From contig NC_087081.1 of assembly GCF_026151205.1 (NCBI RefSeq), forward strand, positions 3,849,246-3,913,245: 64,000 bases of DNA, in the 5' to 3' direction. This document shows, piece by piece, positions 45,601 through 58,900 of the stretch. This DNA comes from Bolinopsis microptera (Eukaryota; Ctenophora; Tentaculata; Lobata; Bolinopsidae). Numbering within the stretch: position 1 is the stretch's first letter; each line of letters begins with the position of its first letter. The position numbers and the translations under genes are program-made. Below the pieces are notes generated by a model that was given only the letters and a program-made list of their open reading frames with translations, was not told the origin of the DNA and did no database searches.

Positions 45601-48600
45601 AAGTTTAAGGGTAGCCATAAGCTCCCCCGTGAATGCGAATGAACCTGACGTATTAGCTCATTTGGAACTTCAAGATGAGCTGGTCTGTCAATGTCGTTAG
45701 TATTAGTGTATTACCTCGTTAGTAGTAGAACTAGAACTGATAGTGGTAAAATAGTGGCTATAAAAACCTGACCAATGGCAATGATCATGTTAGTTGAGGG
45801 ATGTCTACAATTCTGATGCTTCGTGTTAAAGTGTTAAAGTGTTTAGCCCTAAGCTCCCCTGCGAATGCGAATGAACTTAAAGGTCGACAGATCAGCTCTT
45901 CTTTTTAGGTTGGACTAGATTTGTCTATGAATTTGTAAGCATGAATCTCGGATTCTTGCTTAGGAGATGTTAACTTAATTTGAAGACCGTGCCTCAACCG
46001 TGCCTTATGTAACCCTTGTTCCCTAGCCGTGCCTTAACCGTGCCTCAGTTAACCACTTGTATGTTTATAGGTTATATTCACTCACACCACTATCAACAAA
46101 CAATTCATGGCAGACCTCAGCATACAACCCAAAGCAGAGAGAGACCTATCTATACCAACCATGATGCTTGAACGACGCTTCACAGTCACCATTCCTGGAG
46201 CTCAGGAGCTGACAACATTGAATATAGAGGCTTACTCCAAAACACCATCGACAACATCCCCAGTGAAACCATCACCTGCTACACAAACCTGCTCAGTAGC
46301 CTTAAACTAGAAACGTCTTCCCACGTGCTGCTGTTACCATGCCGACACTTCCCACGTGCTGCTGTTACCATGACGACACTTCCCACGTGATGCTGTTACC
46401 ATGACGACACTTCCCACGTGATGCTGTTACCATGACGACACTTCCCACGTGCTGCTGTTACCATGACGACACTTCCCACGTGATGCTGTTACCATGACGA
46501 CACTTCCCACGTGATGCTGTTACCATGACGACACTTCCCACGTGATGCTGTTACCACGACGACACTTCCCACGTGATGATGTTACCATGACGACACTTCC
46601 CACGTGATGCTGTTACCATGACGACACTTCCCACGTGCTGCTGTTACCATGACGACACTTCCCACGTGCTGCTGTTACCATGACGACACTTCCCACGTGC
46701 TGCTGTTACCATGACGACACTTCCCAGTGAGTTCCCACGTGCTGCTGTTACCATGACAACACTTCCCACGTGCTGCTGTTACCATGACGAAACTTCCCAC
46801 GTGCTGCTGTTACCATGACGACACTTCCCACGTGCTGTTTTAACCATGACGACACTTCCCACGTGCTGCTGTTACCATGACGAAACTTCCCACGTGCTGC
46901 TGTTACCATGAAGACACTTCCCACGTGCTGCTGTTACCATGACGACACTTCCCACGTGCTGTTGTTACCATGACGACACTTCCCACGTGCTGCTGTTACC
47001 ATGACGACACTTCCCACGTGCTGCTGTTACCATGACGACACTTCCCACGTGCTACTGTTACCATGATGACACTTCCCACGTGCTGCTGTTACCATGACGA
47101 CACTTCCCACGTGCTGCTGTTACCATGACGACACTTCCCACGTGCTGCTGTTACCATGACGACACTTCCCAGTGAGTTCCCACGTGCTGCTGTTACCATG
47201 ACAACACTTCCCACGTGCTGCTGTTACCATGACGAAACTTCCCACGTGCTGCTGTTACCATGACGACACTTCCCACGTGCTGTTTTAACCATGACGACAC
47301 TTCCCACGTGCTGCTGTTACCATGACGAAACTTCCCACGTGCTGCTGTTACCATGAAGACACTTCCCACGTGCTGCTGTTACCATGACGACACTTCCCAC
47401 GTGCTGTTGTTACCATGACGACACTTCCCACGTGCTGCTGTTACCATGACGACACTTCCCACGTGCTGCTGTTACCATGACGACACTTCCCACGTGCTAC
47501 TGTTACCATGATGACACTTCCCACGTGCTGCCACGACAATATAACCCACACATTTTACATCAGTTACAGATCCAGTTGATCAGTGTGTTGTCGTCCACAC
47601 CACCTTACTAAGCTTCACTAACACTTCTACTAAAATAGTTTATATTTCCTGGTGTATGTCGTCATCACACACGTGCTACACACAAGTCAGCTGCGTTAAT
47701 TTTCGAAAACGAGCACTTTGGAGCCCTTCCATTACGTAATATAAGGGGAAATAGATGAAGAAACAACCATCAGCAACTTCCACTGCTATTTTTAATCGAT
47801 CAATTAGGTAATTATCGTCCAACTTCACGATGTCAACATAACGCGTCATTTTTGGCAACAGCAATATGAGCGTTTATAATGGTCCACGTTCTGTTCATAG
47901 GACCCATTAGTCTTCAGCGTTTTCTTTGATCACAGCCCATTTAACTTTGAGGTAGCCCTGCTGAGGGCCAGCTAAAATAGCACTCTTTTCCGTCGTCACA
48001 ATTCATTGTGTACTAAACTCCCTTAGTTTCCCTATGTTGATTTGAATGTTTATAATTTTAACTCTTAGTCACATTAACATTAAGCAGTAACTTAATGTAA
48101 ACGCAGTTTAACCCGCTCACCAGCTGCTAGAATGGCGATCTTGAGTACTGGAGGAAGCAGTTCTCCAGACATCATCCTCACTACCATCCTCTCCATCTGC
48201 TGCATCCTCTCAACCCTCCTCAACCTACTAGTCCTCCACCACAACTTTACAAAACCCCACACTATCCAGAGAGTTATGTTTAGGATACTAGCTGCTGTTG
48301 ACTGGGTGCTATGTCTCCTGATAGCACCATATGTCGCACATAACCCTCCTCAACCTACTAGTCCTCCACCACAACTTCGCAAAACCCCACAATATCCAGA
48401 GAGTTATGTTCAGGATACTAGCTGCTGTTGACTGGGTGCTATGTCTCCTGATAGCACCATATGTCGCACATAACGCCAACAACAGAGACATGTGCACTGC
48501 TTCAGGAGGTATAAACGAGAACAGTGATACAAGTGATGGTGGCAAAGGTGACTCTGGTAAAAGTGATACTGGTAAGGGTGAGTCTGACAAAAGTAACTTT

Positions 48601-51600
48601 GATAAAGGTAAGGATTTAAAGAAGGGTATCCTTATTGAAGTGGAATTATTCCAAGCCTGCTTTGTCAATCACCCAACCCTCTCACTACGAATATACGGTA
48701 ACATAGCCGCCATTCTGATAGTTCTACCGGCTGTGCTTGGGCGGCTCTAACAGTTGTCAGGCTGATTCAGATCAGATACCCGCTGATACACATTGGAATA
48801 AAGAAGTTTCTGACCACAGTGGGTGGGTTTGTTGTGCTGCAGATCATCCTGACTGTTGGTATCTTAAACTCCGCAAGACCAGGTCACGATGGAACAGTTC
48901 CTTCAATGGTTGTTTGGATCGGGTCAACTCAGCAGGTGATAGTGTTCTCACCTTTTGGGTACACTAGCTGGCCCAAAGTAACCGTTTTTGTGATTCTGTA
49001 TGCGGTGCCGATACTGTACCAGTTTGTAGGACTAGTAGCCTGCGTACTGACCATAGTAACACTAGTAGACACTCGATGGTTTTCAAACTAATTTTACCGA
49101 ATTTCTTAATCAACAACTGATATTTAAAGGTATTGATTTTCAGTTTTATTGCTTTGTTGAAACCAATTTACATGAAGGTGTGCCTCATGATTATAATATC
49201 ACCGGTTTTTCTGCTGAACATTTATTTGCTATCGAAGGTAAAAGGAAAGGCTCAGGTATCTCGATTTTCTTTCGTGACAGTTGTTCCTTTAAACGTAGCC
49301 GTGACCTAGATATCCGTAACAGTTATTTTGAATGTTTGGGTGGGTCTTTTGTAACTGATGTTGGCAAATGTTTTTTAATCGTTTTGTATCGATTCAATAA
49401 ATCTGCTAATGATGAATTTTTCACCAAGCTAAACAATATCATTGAAAAGTACGCGCATGGTCCGTGCATTGTACTCGGGGACTTTAATTTTAACTGTTTT
49501 AATCATGAAACTGATTCGTCAGTGTCGCGTTATTGTGAACTCTTTTTTAATTTCGGTATGTCTCCGCTAGTTAGCAGGAAGACTCACACATTTCGTGGAG
49601 CAACTACTTTAATTGATCAGATCTGGTCGAATTATTTTACTGAGGACACGAGTACATATGTTATAGATAATTCTATTTCCAATCACAGACCTTTAGTACT
49701 CTCAGTTCCACTCAATCTTAATTCGTACGCTGACAATAATTCTGGGGGTGATAATGGCACTAAACCCTTTTTACTTCACAATGTTTCCCCTGAAAATTAT
49801 GAAAAGTTTGGTGTTGAGTTTAATTCTTATTTTGCTAACTTTACTAATTTGATTGCCAACAACCCAGATTCAGTAAACTCAGCTGTATCAGCGCAATCTT
49901 GCTTTACAGATTTCTTCACTACATTCAAACAATTGTATTTTGAACATATTGTGGAAGAAATTGACTTGAATAGTAGTAAGCGTAATCACTACTTCAAACC
50001 TTGGATTACAATAGCTATTGCCAAGTCCTGTATGACCAAAAATACGCTGTATAATGCATGGGTTAATTCGAGAGGTTCTCCGAATGAAACCATAGCCATG
50101 ACTGTTTATAAGTCATATCGCGCAAAACTACGTGATATTATAAGATTTCGAAAAAGTTGTTATTTTCGTGATAAATTCACCCGTGCTTCTGGCAATATCA
50201 AAAAATGCTGGCAAATTATCAACGAGATAAGATGTAAAACAAACAAACTAACATTTCCAGATTACATCTCTGAGAACGGTCAACTTATACGTGAACGTCG
50301 TGTTATCTGTACCCACTTTAACAAGTATTTCACTTCTATCGCTGATAAACTTAACGAGAAGAAGTATGATGATAATTCTAACCCAGTCCTGGTCCCTGAT
50401 TTTCGTGACTTTTTACATTCTCCTGTTACAAACACTATCTTTCTTAAACCCATAGTATTTTCTGAGATTAGTGAGATTATTCGTAAACTTAACAGCAACA
50501 AGTCATCTGATTTCTCTCCTAGAATTCTTAAGTTATTTAATTATCAGTTCTCCACCATTCTTACTCATCTTTTTAACAACTGTATGAACAACTCATTATT
50601 TCCTTCGGAACTTAAAATTGCCAAAGTTTTACCGCTTTTTAAAAGTGGTGACCGTAACTCTGTTTCAAACTATCGACCAATTTCTATACTTCCAGTTTTT
50701 TCCAAAATCTTTGAAAAGCTGATACAGTCAAGGTTAATTTCGTTTTTTACAAAGGAAAATGTTCTCCACGAGGGTCAGTTTGGATTCAGAAGTGGGCGTT
50801 CGACCATACAGGCACTTAACACGTCTATCTGCAACATTTTAAAAAGTCTGGATCAGAAAAATCACACTTTAGCTATCTTTATAGATTACTCTAAAGCTTT
50901 TGATACTATTAAACATTCTATCTTACTTCAAAAGCTGTATCATTACGGAATTAGAGGGAATGCTAATGAACTTCTTGCAAGCTATCTTACAGGAAGATCT
51001 CAATATGTTCATTTTGATCAGGACACTTTTTCCGATTGTCTCCCTATAACTTGTGGCGTTCCCCAAGGCTCTGTCTTGGGTCCACTACTTTTTATTTTAT
51101 ATATAAATGACGTAACATCTTGTCAATGTACTTGTGACAATACTGCAGTCTGTACGAGCAATTGTGCAGATAGAAACTTGTTCGTCTTATTTGCAGACGA
51201 CTGCAATACGTTTATTACAAATGAAACTCTGGGTGGTGCTTTTGAAAAAGCGAACGCACTTCTTTGCAATCTTAAATCTTATATTGATGCCAACTACCTT
51301 CATATTAACCTTACTAAATCTAAATTCATGCTCTTCAGAACACCTCGCTCGAAGCCTAATCTTGAGGCTGATAATTATACTTTGACCTATGATGGCTACA
51401 ATTTACAGCGAGTTAAATGTATCAAGTTTCTAGGGGTGTTTATTGAGGAGTCGCTAAATTGGTCAGATCATATAAACTATATCGGGAAGAAGGTTTCCAA
51501 AGTTAATGGTGTGCTTTATCAACTTCGTAAAACCGCCCCTAAAATGTTAAGAATTGCTATTTTTAATGCACTCGTACAGTCGCATCTTTCCTACGGGATC

Positions 51601-54600
51601 ACGGTTTGGGGAAGCAGCACAGCAACTAATAAGTTGAATAAACTTTTTATCAATCAAAAAAAGGCATTAAGAAATGTGTTCGGGATTCGCAGAGTTAACA
51701 AACATCAGCAAGGAAATACGAAGCGTGTTTTCAGTGAAAACAAAGTGCTTACCGTGTATGGACTTTATCATAAATTTATTCTCACTGAGGGATTTCAGGT
51801 AGTGCATGCTGGTGGTTACCCAACGTTACTAAGAAAACACTTTCAAACTTCAGCTGTTAACGATAAACGGCTTATTTGTCCTAGAGTGTATTATAAAGAT
51901 AATATGCACAACATGTTATACGCTGTTCCCAGAATCTGGAATGCTGTTAACAACTCAAGTTATCTCACTAGAAATATCACCTCAATTTCATCCTTCAAGA
52001 ACAATATTAAGCAGTTCATTCTCATGTACCAATCTAATGGTTCAATTAACACATGGGAACCATCCAATCTTGATGCGCAAACATTTTTTGTCACTGCATC
52101 TAAGAACCCCGAATCATACTCAGTTACACGTTAACACCATGCATGTTGTTACCATATTGCATGTTTTTGATATTTTGGCATGTGACTGCATGTACATTTA
52201 CATGTTCAAATTGGACATTTTTTAGATTCTTATTCAAGCTGGGTAATTCCGACTGCATGTGCATGTTCATGTTCAATTTGTGACAATTCTTATTCAGTGT
52301 GTGTGATCATTTGAGCTGCGTTTTTAGCTGTTTTACCTTGCTTAATGTTCTATTTTGAATCTTAAATTACCCCCTGAGGGGCATAGCTCCAAGACTTCCC
52401 CCTCATTAAACGCCCCGTTTCTTTACTATGTGGGGGTTTGATAACCCCCCCATTTTCCGTAACCTTATTTCAGCTGCTTTTCTCACTTGGTGTCGCACAG
52501 TACATGTATTGTGCGACACCGGGTGAGAAGAGTCAAACGGGGTTCGAGATGCTCGGGTTTAAGATCACCAGATTACCTGATCTTACTGGAAGTCACAACT
52601 TTGACACTACAACTAAAGCATGGACACATACGGGAAAACTCTCTGCATCCTGATGCTGACTATTCCCTCATCTTTCTCACTGATAGCAAATTTATCCCTA
52701 CTCTACTATTACTACTAAGTTACTGCCTACTACTCTAGTTACCCTGTCTTGACTACCTTTTGATTGGGAAGCTAGTTGAACTTTATTATTTTATTATGGA
52801 CACATTGGATCTCTGTTAATAACAATTTATGACATCTGTTGTAATACAGTAATGTATGTGATTTTCGCGTTTTTCCTCATTTATTCTGATCATGGATATT
52901 GATTGATACTAAGATTTTCACATTTATGAGAGTTTTTGAATTTTGGTCGCGTAATTTTGATTTTATTTGATTTTTGAACAAAATCTTTATTTAATTAGAT
53001 TTCACTTTTTTTTTTACCAGTGGCTTACAAGCTTCTGGGTCCTGTTTTGAATTTTTTTGAGTGGATTGTTAGGGCCCTGGCATTTGCCGACAAAACGGTT
53101 TTTATTTTTATGTTTTATAATCCTGTTGATTTGTATATACCGTTTTGAAAATTTTTCAAATCTAAAAAAAAATCAATCTAATAGGCAATAAAGAAGTGGA
53201 CACAGGAACACAGGCCAAGAGAAATTACACGAAGATTACCCTGAAGATTCTCCTTGGAAACTCATGTAGTTTCATCTACCTGGTATATGTTTGCGGGGTA
53301 GCGTTCCCTTCCGTAACTAACTACTACACTCAGGGAACCGGTGCATATTCTTACTCCGCAATCAATCTGGTAGCAAGCAGTATAGTTCCTTGCCTCTTAG
53401 CTGCACTTAACCCTATCATCTTCATCTTGCTGACTCCAAATAGTTTAGGGAAACTGAGAATATGGAAGAATGCCTCGAGCAAGAGGGCTACTGAGGGCAC
53501 TAATCTCAGTGCTATCATGTCTGCTAAGTGAACATGTGACCTGCTAAGTGAACACGTGACCTGCTAAGGGAAGATGCGACCTGCTAAGTGAACATGTGAC
53601 CTGCTAAGTGAACATGTGACCTGCTAAGTGAACACTGAACATGTGACCTGCTAAGTGAACACGTGACCTGCTAAGTGAAGATGCGACCTGCTAAGTGAAC
53701 ATGTGACCTGCTAAGTGAACATGTGACCTGCTAAGTGAACACGTGACCTGCTAAGTGAACACGTGACCTGCTAAGTGAACACGTGACCTGCTAAGTGAAC
53801 ATGTGACCTGCTAAGTGAAGATGTGACCTGCTAAGTGAAGATGTGACCTGCTAAGTGAACACGTGACCTGCTAAGTGAACACGTGACCTGCTAAGTGAAG
53901 ATGTGACCTGCTAAGTGAAGATGTGACCTGCTAAGTGAAGATGTGACCTGCTAAGTGAAGATGCAACCTGCTAAGTGAACACGTGACCTGCTAAGTGAAG
54001 ATGTGACCTGCTAAGTGAACATGCGACCTGCTAAGTGAACACGTGACCTGCTAAGTGAAGATGCGACCTGCTAAGTGAACATGTGAACTGCTAAGCGAAC
54101 ATGTGACATGCTAAGTAAACATGTGACCTGCTAAGTGAACATGTGACCTGCTAAGTGAAGATGCGACCTGCTAAGTGAACACGTGACCTGCTAAGTGAAG
54201 ATGCGACCTGCTAAGTGAAGGTGCGACCTGCTAAGTGAAGATGCGACCTGCTAAGTCAATATGCGACCTGCTAAATGAAGATGTGAACTGCTAAGTGAAC
54301 ATGTGACCTGCTAAGTGAAGATGCGACCTGCTAAGTGAACATGTGACCTGCTAAGTGAACATGTAACCTGCCAGTTTAATTAATCTTAATTCAAAAATTA
54401 TATTATTGAATAATTGTCGTCCTTCTTTGGATGTAACATGTATGTCTATCCACTTGTATATTTTAGAAGCTCTTTTCGTTTTTATGGAAAGTTTAGATTT
54501 CAGTGCCTCGAATTTTTTAATGTATGATAAAAGTTGATAATAGAATAATTGTCCATTGCATTAAACTAAATTGTAATAACAATTGATTTAAAAGTATAAA

Positions 54601-55872
54601 ATACCTACAGCTATTACCTAGGATTAAGTACATGTAACCACGAAGAAAGAAACTTACCAGAGAAAGGTAAAATCTGTCCTCATAGGGGAATATTTTGATA
54701 ATCTGGTTGGAAACAGTTGGTGGCTCAAAAACGGGGTCTTCTTCCGCCGAGTTTGTATCTTCAATCGCTTTCTTTTCTTCCAGATAAGCTTCCTCCCCCT
54801 CGTCTACCATAATCTTATCAAGCCTGGCAGAACACGAATAAATTATACAGTCTCGTTTTATTTAAAAAAGACCGCATAGATTACCACAGCGGAGCAAGTC
54901 CAAGGAGCTGAAAATTTGCCAAAAAGTAACAATCAAGGTTTTAAATCCTCACCGCTTCTGCTGTTCTTCCTCTTTCTTAATTTTTACCATTTCGTGGGCA
55001 GCTTTCTGAAAGTAAAGATCATTAAAAATCAAACCAAATATGTTCTCCCCGCAAATAAAGTATACAAATAAACAGCAATAGGTGTACCGTAAAAGCACAA
55101 GGCTAGGTATACCACTTAATCCATCTGAAGAAATTTCAAATGTTGCTATACTATTATATATCACAGTCACCAAGATCGTGTGTCATAACCATGAATATCG
55201 AGAATAAGGAAAGAGAAGAAAAAAAGGAAAAAAAAGAATTACCTTGATCTTGTACCCTATGCTCTTGAACTCGTATCGATTAATTTTTGATCCGGGCTGT
55301 ATCTCGTAGGTCACCGAGCTATCCACCTCTCCTGTGATAAATACTTCATATAACTTAAATCTCGATTAAACCTTCACTCCGCCTCTATCACAACCAAGGT
55401 CAAGGATTGTTAACAGGGCTGTGTAACTAAAGAATCGATAATCTATGTAATATTAATCAAGTTTCTCATTTCTCCACTGCTGTTTATTTTTATATTCATC
55501 CTATTTTTGGAGCATTTCGAGTACTTTGGAGTACACAAGAAAGATTATATTCGAGCTGAAGAGAACGAAATAAGTAACGTGTTCAATAAAAACTATTCTG
55601 ATCGAACCATACCTGAATCCGGACACTCCACTTCGAGTACTACCCCACTACTAAGACCAACCAACACTCGCTTCTGAAATAATATATTGTTCTTGTTTTC
55701 TGATTATATAATAATTTAAAGTTTAAAAGTGTCGTGTTATAATGTAACATTTTTTTAAACGGTGAAATTGGTGTAATTGTTATTCGTGAACTTGATAGCA
55801 TAAAAACTTACTATAGGGCGTGGATCCTTACGCCCGAATATCATCTGATGGAAAAGTGATACAGTGAATGTG

Positions 55873-55915
<43 letters not shown>

Positions 55916-58900
55916 AAGTAAAAGTGAAAGTGAAGTGAATGAAAATTATTATGCAATGATGATAAAGGTGAAAAAGTGCAGTTCTTCTATTAATAAATGG
56001 TGGAAAAGCCATGCGAATTAAGATTATTATGCTGCAAAACAAATAAAAAATGCAGCAAAAACTTACGGAGGAATTCGACCACGCCATAGTTGTAACAGGG
56101 GCTTCCAGCTTCATGAAACCGATCGGCAGATAGTTGGAAGTTATGTCGAAGAAAAATAGGGTGCAGTCATCTTTTGATCCTGTTACCAACGTTTTACCTG
56201 ACATTATCGACTGTTAAAATCTAGTTATTAAATTAAAACTAATCGGAATCATTATTAATGCGGATTAAATTGACAGCTAGAGTTAGTTACTAAGTTACTT
56301 ATTGTTAATCATAGTCAAGTTTTATCGTTAGTTTAGAATTAGTTACAAGTTCGAGTTATCAGTTATGCAAACCTTCATCATCAATTATCATAGCTGTAAC
56401 CTCGCCCTTGTGAGGTTTCAGTGCATGTTGTAGGGAAATTTTCAGTTCATACTCCGACTCCTGCTCAGCATAATCCAATGTCATCACTCTGATCACACCA
56501 TCACTAAAACCACCGATCAGTGTGACACATTTGGAGTCAACATTTCGACCGGGCCACAAAATACAGCTACCACCCGATTTGTACTTCTTGCGCACGAGGG
56601 TGTGCTTCCTGAGATAGTCGAACACCCTTACTGTACCGTCAGCTCCCATACTTGCTGCCATGTGAGTGTAAGAACAAGGGGCGATCCCTCTTACTGGACC
56701 AGCGTGGTAGGATTGTATAAGTTCGGGGGCTTTCTTAGTCAAAGAGACTGAGATATCTAGTCTCCAGATTCCACCAGAAGCATCCTGAAAATATTTTTGG
56801 TCGGTTAAGTTCAAACAGTAATATACAGGTTCATAAAAGCTTTGAGAAAATTTAATTGGATACATGTACACGGGAATATGATAACAAAATAATGATGTTA
56901 CTGGTTACCATAGTTACTGCGCGTCTTTAAGCGCTGAAAATTCATCTTTATACATAGAAATATCTCTGCGCGCTACATAATCAAGTATTTCGCACGGTGA
57001 CTATAATCGTTGGAAACCCTACCACTCGTTGGAAACCCTACCACTCGTCTACTCTACTTATAGTACTATTAACCTGGGCAAGCCACATAGAGTTAGTATC
57101 ATTATTTTCAGTGACTGTTTTACACATGCTGATGATGCTCACTCCGTCACCAACGTGCATCTCTGACATGGGCTCCATCGGGAACATGGCATCTTCCTCC
57201 AGTACGTCGGCCCCGTCTATTGTCTCAAAGTCCCAAATCTATAAAGAGGGTGAATTGGGAGGTTTTAATCCAACCTAGTATCCATACATTAAATTAAATG
57301 AAATAAAATGAAATAATGGAGGTTTATAAGTGCATCCAAATGTATCATAATCTTCATGGACATAAAGGGGTAGTGAAAATAACGAAAAATCCATAAATCT
57401 TCACCTTCACACTTCCATCAGCACCTGCCGTTATAAGCTCGCCCTCATCCAAAAATATCTCCTGAATTTGACCCTTGTGACAGTTTTTGTTTTCAGTTGA
57501 AGACAGTTCACATTTGATGAGATCACCATCCCAGAGCAACATGTTACCCCACTCAGAACCGGACAATACTTTTCCGTCCGGCAATTCGACATAACCTGAG
57601 CAGAAACAGATGGTTTGGGAATAGAAAATCAAGATATAACTTAAACTGACAGATTGAAATATCTGGAAATTGTATGATCTGATAATTAAATCTAAAAACG
57701 TTCTGTTTGACGTCTGATTTAGCGCATATTTTTAACAAATAACCGATTTTAATGACTACAATAAGCTTAATGGCGCTATCTACAATCCATACGCTCAAAA
57801 TAGTCGATGTAATGTTATTGGAGATGCCATAACCAATGAAAAGCACCAAGATTTAACATGGAGCGACATTTCGGCTTTCCTAACTCACTGTCAGTATAAA
57901 CAGCAACGTAACGTGAAGAATGCGACATCCTCTCAACTCATTCTCCATGAATATGAGATCCTTTTTCAAAAATATTGATCAACTACGAGAAGATATTATA
58001 CAAATATATGATAAGTATTGTATTCTGTTTTAACGAAACTAACTGCACAGGAAGAAACAGGTCACATAAAATGGATTCCTTGAACCGTATATCCAGGATC
58101 AACGTTGCAATCCTAAAGGCAACTTTAACTGTGTTCAGCTATGCTTGTTAAATAAGCTCCATTTTAATAGTTTCAACAATACCTAATCTTGTGCACTGAG
58201 TTTTTCACTTTTAATAGATAATACTTATTATATATATTTTTGAGTAAACATTGGCTGGTACTTCGGGCCGGTCCCCAACAAAAAAAAAGATACTGGTGAA
58301 AAAATTCATGGGAAAACAGCAACGTACCTTCAATATCACTTATAGCAGTTCTGCCATATTTTCCCAGTTCTCCCTGAAGTTTGAGACCAGTAAAGGTGGC
58401 TGCCATTTTCCAAAATTTGATGTGGCCCAGACCCCCGGTCGTAAGCTGTCCTTCTATCTCAGTTGAGAATGTCACTCTAAAGACGTCCTGGGGTGGTAGG
58501 CAGGGTTTAGTGACTTCTAATTGAGAGTTAATTGAGAGTTAATCATCTTATTAACAATGGGATTCTGCGGAAAGATTCGGACGGATTATTCTTAATTCAA
58601 TGACAATATTCTAAAGTTCTAAGTAATCGTGTAACCTGTCCGTGCGCTTTCGATCTCAAGATAATTTTCTCCCTCTTCCAGTCCCAAATAGTCAGCATGT
58701 AATCAGGACTTGATCCAAGAGAAGCCAGCTTTGCACCTGAACAATAAGACAAGTTCAATTATCAAGAATTGAATGATTGCTACCTTTAATTTGAAAAACA
58801 AATAGTATAGATAGAAGAAGTATAGATGTGAATTATGAATTAAAAATATGATCTTCGACAACTTTTCACCTTATTTTCTTACCATCTGGAGAAAAGCTGA

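Larger units (their letters stand above)
49079..53168 (+). mobile_element. LINE copy C, longest copy, inserted in the GPCR pseudogene
   Basis: About 4.1 kb. The left junction lies in GATGG-TTTTCAAAC, right after the GPCR codons LVDTRW. The right end is a short CAAATCTAAAAAAAAATC tail before the GPCR frame resumes. It extends about 180 bases further 5' than copy A, adding [18 protein letters not shown] and [16 protein letters not shown] of the endonuclease. It is still 5'-truncated: endonuclease N-terminus and ORF1 are missing. Frame and 3' UTR are undamaged and very close to copies A and B, so the insertion is recent. No clear target duplication was found. Confidence 0.9.
48132..53531 (+). 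pseudogene. Class A GPCR pseudogene, three separate lesions
   Basis: Coding pieces are 48132-49078 and about 53169-53531. TM1-TM2 read [18 protein letters not shown] and [19 protein letters not shown]. The TM1/TM2 stretch is then repeated by a 130-bp tandem duplication (48214-48343 and 48344-48473), which shifts the frame. A Gly/Lys/Asp/Ser-rich insert (about 48520-48625) precedes TM3. A further one-base-type shift lies near 48733, after LIVLPA. TM3 end [11 protein letters not shown]4 and TM5 ([19 protein letters not shown]) follow. LINE C interrupts the third cytoplasmic loop. After it come TM6 and TM7 with LNPIIF and stop TGA at 53529-53531. With three breaks the gene cannot give a full receptor. 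It is not close in sequence to the intact GPCR at 41848. Confidence 0.85.

Noticed and set aside
46319..47530. CRISPR-like array
   Set aside because: Units are directly tandem without unique spacers, the DNA is eukaryotic, and there are no cas genes.
49079..53168. Target site duplication for LINE C
   Set aside because: No matching direct repeat of useful length was found at the two junctions; the boundary is known only to within a few bases.
55755..56204. 149-codon minus-strand frame with an FTFTFTFT run
   Set aside because: Only 56067-56197 is CFAP44 exon 13 and 55812-55844 exon 14; the rest is intron with a GTGAAA microsatellite read through.
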